From: Pontibacter harenae
Lineage (GTDB): Bacteria > Bacteroidota > Bacteroidia > Cytophagales > Hymenobacteraceae
DNA length: 64,000 nt
Reading direction: 5' to 3'
Assembly (NCBI RefSeq): GCF_020907245.1
Contig: NZ_JAJJWH010000008.1
Location: 62,001 to 126,000, forward strand
Below the pieces are notes generated by a model. It was not told the origin of the DNA. It ran no database searches and saw nothing but the letters and a program-made list of their open reading frames with translations. Numbering within the stretch: position 1 is the first letter of the stretch; each line of letters starts with the position of its first letter. This document shows positions 17,681 through 25,892 of this stretch, one piece after another. The translations under genes were made by a program, and so were the position numbers.

Positions 17681-17731
17681 AAGCTACAAAGCCCTGCACT
17701 ACTTTATAGTTGGTGTGGGGCTTTGTAGCTT
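17681..17731 (+). terminator. Terminal hairpin of the fibre locus
   Basis: Perfect 14-base arms (17681-17694 and 17718-17731) with a 23-base loop, starting 14 bases after the chaperone stop. There is no long T run after it. Confidence 0.6.
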
Positions 17732-17775
17732 ATACTTGTTTCGCAACAAAATAGCACAATTGTAAGCCTATAATT

Positions 17776-18060
17776 GGACTAGGAGTCATTATAATATGAT
17801 TAGCAGCGAATGCTAAAGTTTTGATTAATTAACCTAATAATATCATTATGTTGATAGATTTGGCTTGAAATAGCTCGGGGTTAACAGCAAAAAGTGGATA
17901 AAGGTGAGTAACTAACATAGTTATCCACATTTATCCACACTAAAAAGGGTTGATAACTGAAAAATATAAGATGTACGGCATACTTATCCACCGCAGGTTA
18001 GTAGCTGCTAAAGCAGTTAGTTTTTGCATTATTTTTCAGATACTTTTTTATCCACACTAC
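17776..18060. other. Candidate chromosomal replication origin (oriC): DnaA-box cluster with AT-rich flank
   Basis: Perfect TTATCCACA boxes lie at 17921-17929, 17931-17939 and 18048-18056. One-mismatch boxes lie at 17984-17992 and, on the minus strand, at 17893-17901. The first two are direct repeats at a 10-base period. An AT-rich stretch at about 17776-17880 could be the unwinding element. The region is non-coding and bounded by the fibre-locus hairpin and the HDAC gene. dnaA is not adjacent, which is not unusual in Bacteroidota. The call rests only on box density. Confidence 0.6.
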
Positions 18061-18093
18061 ATCACCAGAAGAAAGTCTAAACCTATGCTGCTA

Positions 18094-18110
18094 TACTTTT
18101 GTTAGCTTTG
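18094..18110 (+). promoter_or_regulatory. Two candidate -7 boxes upstream of the HDAC-like gene
   Basis: TACTTTTG (18094-18101) and TAGCTTTG (18103-18110) both match TAnnTTTG. They sit just before the ATG at 18115, implying a very short leader or leaderless mRNA. Confidence 0.35.
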
Positions 18111-18114
18111 TGTT

Positions 18115-19017
18115 ATGCTAAAAATTGCCTGGTCTGAAATATTTGCGCATTCGTTGCCAGAGGGGCACCGCTTCCCGATGGCCAAGTATGATTTGTTGCC
18201 CGAACAACTGCTTTACGAAGGGACTATAACACAGGAGAACCTGTTTGCTCCTGAGCCATTGCAGGAGCAGTTTATTACAGATACCCACGACGCTGTTTAT
18301 TGGCAGCGGCTAAAGCAGTTGCAACTAACGCCATCAGAAATCAGAAAAACAGGTTTCCCTCTTTCGGAGGAACTGGTGAATCGGGAGGTGGTGATTATGA
18401 ACGGTACGTTGCTGGCCACGCAATTCGCCCTAGAGTATGGCATAGGCATGAACATAGCAGGCGGTACCCACCATGCCTTTACAGACAGAGGCGAAGGTTT
18501 TTGCCTGCTCAACGATATTGGGATCTCGGCTAACTACCTACTCAAGCACAAAGGCTTTAGTAAAATCCTGGTGGTGGACTTGGATGTGCATCAGGGAAAT
18601 GGAACAGCACAAATATTTCAGCACGAGCCGCGTGTGTTCACCTTTAGTATGCATGGGGGCCACAACTATCCTTTCCACAAAGAAAAGTCGGATTTAGATA
18701 TACCATTGGCAGAGGGCACCGACGACAAAACTTACCTGAAGCTTTTGGCAGAAACCCTGCCACGCCTGATAGATGAGCAGGAGCCGGAGTTCGTGTTTTT
18801 CCAATCGGGGGTGGATGTGCTGGCAACAGACAAACTGGGCAAACTGGGCATGACTATAGCTGGCTGCAAAGAGCGCGACAGGATGGTGCTGGAAACGTGC
18901 TACAGGAATAAGTTGCCTGTTACAGTAAGTATGGGAGGTGGTTACTCTAAACAAATTGCGCACATTGTAGAGGCGCATGCTAATACCTTTCGGTTGGCAC
19001 AGCAGCTCTTTTTCTAA
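18115..19017 (+). CDS. Histone-deacetylase-family (AcuC/HDAC-like) amidohydrolase
   Basis: 300-aa cytoplasmic protein of the HDAC/AcuC/AphA superfamily, zinc amidohydrolases that deacetylate lysines, polyamines or small acetyl compounds. Family motifs are present: GTHHAFTDRGEGFCLLND (about 127-144) with the paired His of the charge relay, the zinc-binding DLDVHQGNGTAQIF (about 158-171), and YSKQIAHIVEAH near the end. Length is typical of bacterial members. No acetyl-CoA gene is adjacent. It lies just right of the candidate oriC. Confidence 0.92.
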   Translation: MLKIAWSEIFAHSLPEGHRFPMAKYDLLPEQLLYEGTITQENLFAPEPLQEQFITDTHDAVYWQRLKQLQLTPSEIRKTGFPLSEELVNREVVIMNGTLLATQFALEYGIGMNIAGGTHHAFTDRGEGFCLLNDIGISANYLLKHKGFSKILVVDLDVHQGNGTAQIFQHEPRVFTFSMHGGHNYPFHKEKSDLDIPLAEGTDDKTYLKLLAETLPRLIDEQEPEFVFFQSGVDVLATDKLGKLGMTIAGCKERDRMVLETCYRNKLPVTVSMGGGYSKQIAHIVEAHANTFRLAQQLFF

Positions 19018-19305
19018 GCTAGAAAATTAAATAGGTTGAAGGTTAAAAATTTGATTGACAGCTTGTTTGGGGTTAAGTAAAGAGGCACAAGTACCACGAC
19101 ACAAGACACACGGCTTTTTATAGAAGATGGTGCTGATGTTCAACATGTGTCAAAGCAAGATGCACTTTTTTCAAGTAAAACTAATTTTTCTCCTTAGTTA
19201 TTGATCCTTGTAGGGCTGTAAATTCAAGTATAGAGCTGGCGGAAAGGTATGTTTTGGCGTGAGGGCTAACCAGCAATTTCACCTGAGTTATGGGAGCTAT
19301 TTCAT
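19018..19305. other. Intergenic region between convergent genes
   Basis: 288 bases between the HDAC gene and the small membrane protein gene. No open frame with a credible start and no clear terminator was seen. Confidence 0.4.
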
Positions 19306-19512
19306 TCAGGGTCTTTTCCCCAATTTGTCGTCGTCGTCCTTTTTGGGTTTGAAAAACGAGCGTAAGAGCAGGTAGATTATTGGGGCCAGAGCCATCACTA
19401 GTATAATGTAGATTATCAGCTTCAGTACTTTAAAAAATACAGATATAAGTAAAGCAGATAGCGCTATAGAAATGATAAACAATAACCAGAAAGTAATAGT
19501 ACTCTTGCTCAT
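19306..19512 (-). CDS. Small two-helix membrane protein
   Basis: 68-aa protein: a short N-terminal tail, two hydrophobic segments (about 7-27 and 30-52) and a charged C-terminus rich in Lys and Asp (KPKKDDDDK). No domain is recognised. It follows the methyltransferase gene by 39 bases on the same strand and is probably the last gene of the type III PKS operon. It could be a membrane accessory protein for lipid-product handling, but that is a guess. Confidence 0.6.
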   Translation of the reverse strand: MSKSTITFWLLFIISIALSALLISVFFKVLKLIIYIILVMALAPIIYLLLRSFFKPKKDDDDKLGKRP

Positions 19513-19551
19513 GGAGACTCTGCTGAGTTAAAAGGTTAAAAAGTGTTGCCG

Positions 19552-20262
19552 CTATGCTTTTCCCATTACCAATTGCCACCTGAACGCCCACATCCAGCGC
19601 AAACTATAGTTCGTAACGCCAGCCTGCTGCACCAGGTGTTTTAGCTCATCTTGTTTAAACGCCCGTGCCACCGATACAGCTGCATCGTTTTTAACTAAAT
19701 ACGATTTTGAGAACATAGCGGTAAGCCATTTAATGGAATGGTAGGCAAACCAGTGGCGGTGCAGGTCGTTAACAATGGCGGCTAATCTTGCTTGTTTGTG
19801 CAGGAGACGGAACATTCTTACCAGTTGCTCATCGGTGAAGTGGTGGCAAAACAGGCTGCATACCGACACATCATACTTTTGCTGTGCAAAGCTCTCCGAG
19901 AACACATCGTGCTGCTCTACCTGTATAAAAGGAAACTGGCTGCAACGCTCACGGGCAACCTGCACAATATACTCATTGGCATCTACACCTGTTAATTTAA
20001 CAGAAATGCCTTTCTTCTGTGCCCATTTCGCAATGTTTAGCATGGTGTCGCCGCCGCCACAGCCAATGTCTGCTATGTGGAGTGGCTGAGGGAGATTTGC
20101 GCCATGTTTGGTTACTAGTTTATCCAAGGCATCTAGCACAACTTTATGCCCTCCCAACAAGTTATTAATCACCTCCAGCTCATCCAGCGTCTGCCGCATG
20201 TCCTGCCCCGAGAGCTGCAGATCATCCATTATTTCTGCTTCGTTAGATCGTTTCTTTAGCAT
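19552..20262 (-). CDS. SAM-dependent methyltransferase of the type III PKS operon
   Basis: 236-aa class I methyltransferase. The SAM-binding motif I is IADIGCGGGDTM (63-74), with the acidic motif II in TGVDANEY and a post-motif DVSVCSLFCHHF. Its start overlaps the 3' end of the type III PKS gene by 20 bases, so the two are translationally coupled. In known type III PKS operons (for example srsABC of Streptomyces griseus) a methyltransferase modifies the aromatic lipid product. A similar O- or C-methylation here is inference. Confidence 0.88.
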   Translation of the reverse strand: MLKKRSNEAEIMDDLQLSGQDMRQTLDELEVINNLLGGHKVVLDALDKLVTKHGANLPQPLHIADIGCGGGDTMLNIAKWAQKKGISVKLTGVDANEYIVQVARERCSQFPFIQVEQHDVFSESFAQQKYDVSVCSLFCHHFTDEQLVRMFRLLHKQARLAAIVNDLHRHWFAYHSIKWLTAMFSKSYLVKNDAAVSVARAFKQDELKHLVQQAGVTNYSLRWMWAFRWQLVMGKA

Positions 20263-21364
20263 AGTGCACTTTCAGTAACATTGATTCTAGGGTCAGGCCA
20301 GGGCCAAAGGCAAAGCTCAGCACGGGCTCGTCTTTATCTTCCTTCGTTAGGCTGCTCATCAGCGCCTTCAGCACATACAGCACTGTGGCCGACGACATAT
20401 TCCCAAACTCGCGCAGCACTTTGTAGGCAAAGCGGTTGTCATCATGGGTCAGGTTTAGCTCCTGCTCTATTACCTCCAAAATACGCCTGCCGCCTGGGTG
20501 AATTGCAAAGTACTTGATCTCTGATAAGTTAGTTTCTAGCCCTTTCAATAAACGGTCTGTTAGCTGACCTATGCCTTCCTTGATAAGATCGGGTACGTAA
20601 GAAGAGAGCGTCATCTCAAAGCCAGTATCGCCAATATGCCAGGCCATTTCCTGCTTGCCAGCAGGGGCTAAATCGCAATGGAAAGACTGCAGCTCCAAAT
20701 TTACCTCCTGGCACGGTTGCCCCTGTATCAGTACAGCTGCTGAGCCATCGCCAAACAAAGCATTCGATACCAGGTGATCTTGCTCAGTGTACTTCTGGAA
20801 ATGTATGGTGCAGATTTCGGTACACACTACCATCACCTTGGCACTTTCATCGGCTCTGCAAATGGTGTCTGCGAGTTTGATGGCATTAAACGCGGCATAA
20901 CAACCCATAAAATTCACGGCTGTGCGTTGTATGGTAGAGTTTAGTTGGAGCCTTTCCACCAGTTCAATGTCTAAGCCAGGAGCATACATGCCCGTGCAGC
21001 TCACAGTAATTAGGTGCGTAAGGTCGGCTGGCTTAGTGTCTGGATTCTGCAGCAGGCAATTATTGATAGCAGTTTCCGACAAATCCACGGCATGTTTCTG
21101 GTATAAACCCATACGCTGCTGCACTGTCGGGAAAGGCTCCAGGGTAGGAGTGTTCGGGTAAAATTCAAACTCTCCGTTAGGTCGGGTATAATCTTCTAAC
21201 ACGCTGTAGCGTTGCCCAATACCAGAAACACGGTACAAGGCTTTTAATTTTCTAGTTTGTTGTTCATCAAATTGCAGAGCATCGGCCATAAACTCTGCCA
21301 CCTGCATTTGGGGTATTTTGTAAGGAGGGTTAGCCGTTCCTATCGCGCATATATAACTTTTCAT
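20243..21364 (-). CDS. Type III polyketide synthase (chalcone/stilbene synthase-like)
   Basis: 373-aa enzyme with the complete catalytic triad of the family: Cys155 in FMGCYAAFNA, His289 in FAIHPGGRRILE and Asn322 in REFGNMSSATVLY. The N-terminal VSCTGMYAPGLD stretch is typical of the thiolase fold. Bacterial members condense an acyl-CoA starter with malonyl-CoA to alkylresorcinols, alkylpyrones or similar lipids. It is flanked by an FAD-dependent oxidoreductase gene (145 bases upstream) and an overlapping methyltransferase gene, the same three activities found in phenolic-lipid operons. The starter unit cannot be read from sequence. Confidence 0.94.
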   Translation of the reverse strand: MKSYICAIGTANPPYKIPQMQVAEFMADALQFDEQQTRKLKALYRVSGIGQRYSVLEDYTRPNGEFEFYPNTPTLEPFPTVQQRMGLYQKHAVDLSETAINNCLLQNPDTKPADLTHLITVSCTGMYAPGLDIELVERLQLNSTIQRTAVNFMGCYAAFNAIKLADTICRADESAKVMVVCTEICTIHFQKYTEQDHLVSNALFGDGSAAVLIQGQPCQEVNLELQSFHCDLAPAGKQEMAWHIGDTGFEMTLSSYVPDLIKEGIGQLTDRLLKGLETNLSEIKYFAIHPGGRRILEVIEQELNLTHDDNRFAYKVLREFGNMSSATVLYVLKALMSSLTKEDKDEPVLSFAFGPGLTLESMLLKVHYAKETI

Positions 21365-21509
21365 TCAGTAGTCTTTCTTATCGGGTAGTTTGCCTATTCT
21401 TTTTAGGGAAGGCTGGTGTGGCCGTTCTTGCAGAGCAACAACACAAGGCAAACCGTTGTTTAGTTACGCAAGCCATCATATATAAGATATAACTATACTT
21501 GCGCCTGTG

Positions 21510-22622
21510 TTAGAATGGCTTACCATGCGTTTGCTTCATAAGAAGCCGCAGCAAAGAAGGCGAGTATTGTAATGTATTTACAGCTACCTCAGATAGAACA
21601 GGGCTACCGAAGAAATGTTGCACAGTTCTGCCAATAGTAAGGCGGCTTGCAAACTGCCGCCGCCAGGCACGGGTATAGTTTTCTTCTAAAGCTTGTCTGT
21701 TTTGGCCGTTTCGGAAGTATAGCTGTACCTGTTCTGCTGCTATTTTGCCTGCATGTATGGCTATGGCCATGCCGTTGCCGCAGAGCGGCGTAATCATGCC
21801 TGCAGCGTCGCCGCACATAAGTATATGCTGCTCCACACAGGTTTTAGTAGCAAACGAAACCTCATTTATAACCTCGGGCTGTTCGTACAGGAATTCGGCT
21901 TCTTCAAATAGCTGGCGAAGGTGTGGGTTCTGGTAGAGTATGGCCTGCTCCATGGCTGGTACAGAGCCATGCTTCTTCAGGTTTTGGCGGGTGGTAAGGT
22001 AGCAGAGGCAGTGCTTGCCATCTTCTATAGCCGACACACCAGCATAGCCATTTTTAAAATTGTGCAGCGCAATTACATCGTTAGGTGTTTGATGGCGGAT
22101 GTGGTACTTAACGCCCACAAAAGGCGACCTGTTTTTAAAAAAGCGACGGTTTAGCTGTCGGTCGATGTTTGTGCGTTTGCCGTAGGCACCAAGCACCACT
22201 TTTGCCTGTATATTGTCGGCGCCTTTTAGGTGTATATCAAAAGAGTTATTTTCATAAAGCACCTGCTGCACCTTCGTTTCCAGCATAAACTTAACACCGC
22301 GCTCTTCTGCAAGTTTGTACAGGTAGTTGTCCAGGGTATAGCGGCTTAGTCCGAAACCTCCTAAATCCAAATGAGATGTTAATGTCTTTCCAGAAGGGGA
22401 GGACAGTTCAAGTTTTGTAATTTGGGCAGGCTTTAGCAGCAGCGGGTCTGCTTGCAGACGCTGCAGAAACGGTAGCACTTCATTCGAAACGTACTCCCCG
22501 CATACCTTGTGAAACGGGTAGCTTTTTTGCTCAATAAGCGTTACTGAAAACCCTTCGGTTGCCAGGCTCAACGCAGCAGTAAGGCCTGCCAAACCACCAC
22601 CAACTACAGCTATATCTTCCAA
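21510..22622 (-). CDS. FAD-dependent oxidoreductase (geranylgeranyl-reductase/hydroxylase-like)
   Basis: 370-aa flavoprotein. The dinucleotide-binding motif GGGLAGLTAALSLA starts at residue 8, followed by the acidic end of strand 2 (LIEQKSYPFHKVCGEYVS), a signature of the geranylgeranyl reductase/TetX-like branch. The second FAD motif LMCGDAAGMITPLCGNGM is at about 268-285. It is first in the type III PKS gene group. By analogy with SrsC of Streptomyces it may hydroxylate the polyketide ring; reduction of an isoprenoid is the alternative. Confidence 0.88.
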   Translation of the reverse strand: MEDIAVVGGGLAGLTAALSLATEGFSVTLIEQKSYPFHKVCGEYVSNEVLPFLQRLQADPLLLKPAQITKLELSSPSGKTLTSHLDLGGFGLSRYTLDNYLYKLAEERGVKFMLETKVQQVLYENNSFDIHLKGADNIQAKVVLGAYGKRTNIDRQLNRRFFKNRSPFVGVKYHIRHQTPNDVIALHNFKNGYAGVSAIEDGKHCLCYLTTRQNLKKHGSVPAMEQAILYQNPHLRQLFEEAEFLYEQPEVINEVSFATKTCVEQHILMCGDAAGMITPLCGNGMAIAIHAGKIAAEQVQLYFRNGQNRQALEENYTRAWRRQFASRLTIGRTVQHFFGSPVLSEVAVNTLQYSPSLLRLLMKQTHGKPF

Positions 22623-22787
22623 TTAAAATATGGTTATTTAATATATAATAATGATAAAATAAATCCTCATTAATTAGTGAAAACACCGAAAATAGGAGGT
22701 ATATACTACGAACAAATTAAATGATAGTCCGTTTTAATAATGGAACGACATTTGTACTTAACAAGATGACTATTAGCTAAATAATAT

Positions 22788-23168
22788 ATGAAACAATTTA
22801 TACTTACGCTTTTTACATGCTTAACATTTGTATTTGTTTGGGCACAGGAGCGGCAGCCACCAGTGGTGCAAACGGCACAGGCGGAAAAAGAGAAGGTACT
22901 GAAAGTGGAGCAGGAAGGCGATTCTATTTCTATTTACCCCAATCCTAACAATGGTATTTTTACAGTATCCTTTACAAACGATGAGGCAAGAAAAGCGGAA
23001 TTACGCATCATGAACGTGATAGGTAATGAGATTTTTTATGAGGTATTAAACAAGCAGGGTGCTGCTTTTACCACTACCGTCAATCTAAATGCTTTTGCCA
23101 AAGGTTTATATTATGTAAAACTTGAAACAGATAACTATAGCACTGTGCGGCGTGTTGTGGTAAAGTAG
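22788..23168 (+). CDS. Small secreted protein consisting mostly of a type IX secretion (T9SS type A) sorting domain
   Basis: 126-aa protein with a signal peptide (about 1-19) and a 30-residue charged linker. A C-terminal domain (about 49-126) has the T9SS type A marks: YPNPNNGIFTVSF, the mid-domain LRIMNVIGNEI and the end GLYYVKLETDNYSTVRRVVVK-type pattern. The type IX system exports proteins across the outer membrane using this domain. There is almost no cargo ahead of it. It is monocistronic, followed by a strong terminator. Confidence 0.88.
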   Translation: MKQFILTLFTCLTFVFVWAQERQPPVVQTAQAEKEKVLKVEQEGDSISIYPNPNNGIFTVSFTNDEARKAELRIMNVIGNEIFYEVLNKQGAAFTTTVNLNAFAKGLYYVKLETDNYSTVRRVVVK

Positions 23169-23187
23169 TACGAGCATTAAGTATTTA

Positions 23188-23230
23188 AAAATAAACGGGC
23201 AGCTTATGTATAGGCTGCCCGTTTATTTTT
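23188..23230 (+). terminator. Strong terminator after the T9SS mini-protein
   Basis: Arms of 16 bases (23188-23203 and 23214-23229) containing a GGGCAGC/GCTGCCC core, a 10-base loop and a T-rich 3' arm. Confidence 0.85.
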
Positions 23231-23366
23231 AGCCGCAGGTGTAGTTCTTAAATGGTTGGATGCTAAAAAGATATGTCTTGAAATTTGCCAAAATATTCTT
23301 TCGTCTGATTAAACCTAAAGCATCAGAAAAGGTCAAAGAGCTAAATAACCAAAAACCTTTGACCCC

Positions 23367-23771
23367 ATGAACAGAAAAAACATGAACCGATTATTTGTGC
23401 TTTGCTTTAGCCTTTTACTTTCTGTAGGTGCTATGGCGCAACAAAGACCTCAGCAGACTGCCGAAGAGCGTGCAGCCCGTATGATGGAAACCTACAAAAA
23501 AGAACTTAACCTTACAGCAGAGCAGGTCACAAAACTAGAGGAGATCAACAAGCAGAATACAGCCGCTATGGTTGCCTTGCGTGAGGATACTTCGCTGGAG
23601 CGTGAGCAAAGAATGGGTAAAATGCGCGAACTGCGCGAGACTCAAGCAAAAGCTATAAAAGCAATCCTTACGGAAGAGCAGCAGAAAAAATTTGATGCTT
23701 TACAGAACAACTCCAGACAAGGCCAGGGTGGCAGAAGCGGTGGCCAAGGCGAAAGAGCTAGACAGTTTTAA
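23367..23771 (+). CDS. Secreted Spy/DUF4890-like helical protein
   Basis: 134-aa protein with a signal peptide (about 1-24, ending AMAQ). A helical, charged domain carries LTAEQVTKLEEINKQ and TEEQQKKFDAL repeats, then a Gly/Arg/Gln-rich tail. The two LTxEQ-type helices resemble the Spy/CpxP and DUF4890 families of periplasmic stress-related chaperones in Bacteroidota. An in-frame ATG at 23382 is an alternative start. A terminator follows. Confidence 0.78.
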   Translation: MNRKNMNRLFVLCFSLLLSVGAMAQQRPQQTAEERAARMMETYKKELNLTAEQVTKLEEINKQNTAAMVALREDTSLEREQRMGKMRELRETQAKAIKAILTEEQQKKFDALQNNSRQGQGGRSGGQGERARQF

Positions 23772-23784
23772 TTTCTGTTAAATG

Positions 23785-23824
23785 TAAAAAAGCCTATCAA
23801 ACTATGGTTTGATGGGCTTTTTTT
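23785..23824 (+). terminator. Terminator after the Spy-like gene
   Basis: A-rich 5' arm with GCCTATCAAAC paired to GTTTGATGGGC (one G-T pair), 3-5 base loop, then seven T. Confidence 0.8.
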
Positions 23825-23856
23825 ATTCCCTCACCCGCTACTTGCGTTGACGAGGT

Positions 23857-24213
23857 TTAGCGACTTTGGGTTTCTTCAGGTAAAATAGTTCTGGATACAA
23901 AGCCAATAACGTTAGTGGTGTCACGCACTAAACGTGCCTTTACAAAAAGGTTATGGGTAGTATCTATTACATGTATAGTCTGAGAGGTATCAAAACTTGC
24001 CAGTTCCTGGCTTTCAAAATCTGGTTGGGTATAGATTTTCCCGCTAACTAAAGGCTTTGTAACTAACAGCACATCTGATGGGATGGGAGCAGTAGCGCCT
24101 GTTTCATTAGCCACAGTAGCTTCGGAGGTGTCTTCTTCTATGCTGCGGCTGCTACAACTGGCAACTATTAGAATAATACCAGCAAAACCTACTGCCCAAA
24201 GCAAATTCTTCAT
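23857..24213 (-). CDS. Small lipoprotein with an SH3-like domain
   Basis: 118-aa protein. The N-terminal hydrophobic segment ends in the lipobox VASC (Cys near residue 20), so it is a predicted lipoprotein. After a Thr/Glu-rich linker, residues about 50-112 form an SH3b-like strand series (VSGKIYTQPDFESQEL, FVKARL, GFVSRTIL). SH3b domains often bind cell-wall components. No neighbour shares the strand. Confidence 0.65.
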   Translation of the reverse strand: MKNLLWAVGFAGIILIVASCSSRSIEEDTSEATVANETGATAPIPSDVLLVTKPLVSGKIYTQPDFESQELASFDTSQTIHVIDTTHNLFVKARLVRDTTNVIGFVSRTILPEETQSR

Positions 24214-24703
24214 TAGCCTAAGATTAATTGTTTATAGCTATATATGCTATTTTACAAATAAAGTTATAGAAAGCCTAAATTTTTTAAAAAATTCAAATCT
24301 GTTGGGAGTGTGTAAGGCTACTATAAAGCACTGTTTATCAATGTTAAATAGTAAAAAACTAGTGATAAAGAGATTCAGGCTATTCTGCAGCACATTGTGC
24401 TATAGTAGCTAAAATCCTTAGCCGAAAGGCCAATTCATACTTGCTTTTTCAGCCTAGAAAACAACAATAACCAAGGATTATACTTAAAAATGATGAGGCT
24501 ATCTCCATCATTTTCTTAAATTAGGAGATGAAAAAGAATATAAACTAACGATTAACATCAAGAAGAAGTGAAATGGTGAAACGAAAATGAACTACATGAA
24601 ACACCATTTAACATGAGAATGATGCATATAGGTTTATATCAATAGGAAGTATTTCGTGCTGTGCAGCTATTTCTCTGCACATTGATTTAACAATATAAAA
24701 TAA
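24214..24703. other. 490-bp intergenic region before the xylan cluster
   Basis: AT-rich, no gene seen. It contains one inverted repeat with 9-base arms (24487-24495 and 24506-24514) that could be a weak terminator or regulatory hairpin. Control sequences for the xylanase gene should lie in its right part. Confidence 0.4.
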
Positions 24704-25885
24704 ATGAAAAAAAGAGGAGTATTAAATAAATCAATCGTAGCTGTTCTAGGTGTTGTTCTTCTATGTGGCGGCTGTAAGGTAGCCAAAACAGATGCGGCCG
24801 AAACCAATACCGCTGTTGCTGTTGAAACCACTACCGCTGAACTATCGCTCAAAGACGCCTACAAAGGCAAGTTCTACATTGGCACAGCACTCAACGCCCA
24901 ACAGATTACGGGTGAAGACACGGCAGCCATCAGGGTGGTGAAGGAGCATTTTAATGCGATTGTTGCCGAGAACATCATGAAGAGCGGGTTGATCCAGCCC
25001 AGAGAGGGTGAGTTTCGCTTTGACCTGGCAGACCAGTTTGTGACCTTCGGTGAGCAAAACAACATGTACATTAACGGGCATACGCTCATCTGGCACTCGC
25101 AGCCCCCGCGCTGGTTCTTCACCGACAGCCAGGGCAATGATGTATCGCGGGAGGTGTTGATCCAGCGCATGAAAGACCATATCTCTACCGTTGTCGGCCG
25201 TTACAAAGGGCGCGTGAACACCTGGGATGTGGTGAATGAGGCTATCATAGACGACGGCTCCTGGAGGAAGAGCAAGTTCTACGAAATCATCGGCGAGGAT
25301 TTTGTAAAGCTGGCCTTTCAGTTTGCCCATGAGGCCGACCCTGAGGCAAAATTGATGTACAACGACTACTCCATGGCCCTGCCTGGCAGAAGAAACGGTG
25401 TGGTGGCCATGGTAAAGAGTCTGCAGCAGCAGGGCGTGCGGATAAACGGGATCGGCATGCAGGGGCATATAGGCTTAGACCACCCCTCCATCGAGGAGTT
25501 TGAAAAGAGCCTTCTTGCCTTTTCTGACCTGGGGCTGGAAGTCTCCATCACCGAGCTGGACCTCTCTGCGCTTCCTTCTCCAAGACGGAACGTAGGGGCC
25601 GATGTGGCCACTAACATTGAATACCAGCAACAATTTAACCCTTACACCGAAGGGCTTCCTGATTCTGTGACGCAGGTATTTAACGACCGCTACGTAGAAT
25701 TCTTCAAGCTCTTTCTAAAGCATCAGGATAAGATTTCGAGGGTGACACTGTGGGGCGTAAACGACGGGCAATCTTGGAAAAACAACTTTCCTGTCAGAGG
25801 CAGGACAGACTATCCGTTGCTTTTCGACAGAAATAATCAGCCGAAGTCTGTAGTTAAGGCTCTTATTCAGGTTGCTCAACAATAA
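24704..25885 (+). CDS. Endo-1,4-beta-xylanase, glycoside hydrolase family 10
   Basis: 393-aa GH10 enzyme, probably a lipoprotein (hydrophobic segment then CGGC, Cys24). It hydrolyses internal beta-1,4 bonds of xylan. The TIM-barrel domain spans about 48-390: GHTLIWHSQPPRW (125-137), the acid/base Glu179 in TWDVVNEAI and the nucleophile Glu284 in SITELDLS. Length is normal for a single-domain GH10 with no carbohydrate-binding module. It is the first gene of the xylan cluster; the GH97 gene starts 7 bases after its stop. Confidence 0.95.
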   Translation: MKKRGVLNKSIVAVLGVVLLCGGCKVAKTDAAETNTAVAVETTTAELSLKDAYKGKFYIGTALNAQQITGEDTAAIRVVKEHFNAIVAENIMKSGLIQPREGEFRFDLADQFVTFGEQNNMYINGHTLIWHSQPPRWFFTDSQGNDVSREVLIQRMKDHISTVVGRYKGRVNTWDVVNEAIIDDGSWRKSKFYEIIGEDFVKLAFQFAHEADPEAKLMYNDYSMALPGRRNGVVAMVKSLQQQGVRINGIGMQGHIGLDHPSIEEFEKSLLAFSDLGLEVSITELDLSALPSPRRNVGADVATNIEYQQQFNPYTEGLPDSVTQVFNDRYVEFFKLFLKHQDKISRVTLWGVNDGQSWKNNFPVRGRTDYPLLFDRNNQPKSVVKALIQVAQQ

Positions 25886-25892
25886 GGTTGTC

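Noticed and set aside
24842..25468. Long open frame on the minus strand across the xylanase gene
   Set aside because: It is antisense to a well-supported GH10 gene and shows no domain or signal.
25872..25892. ATG at 25872 as the GH97 start
   Set aside because: It overlaps the xylanase gene and adds residues before a good signal that begins at 25893.
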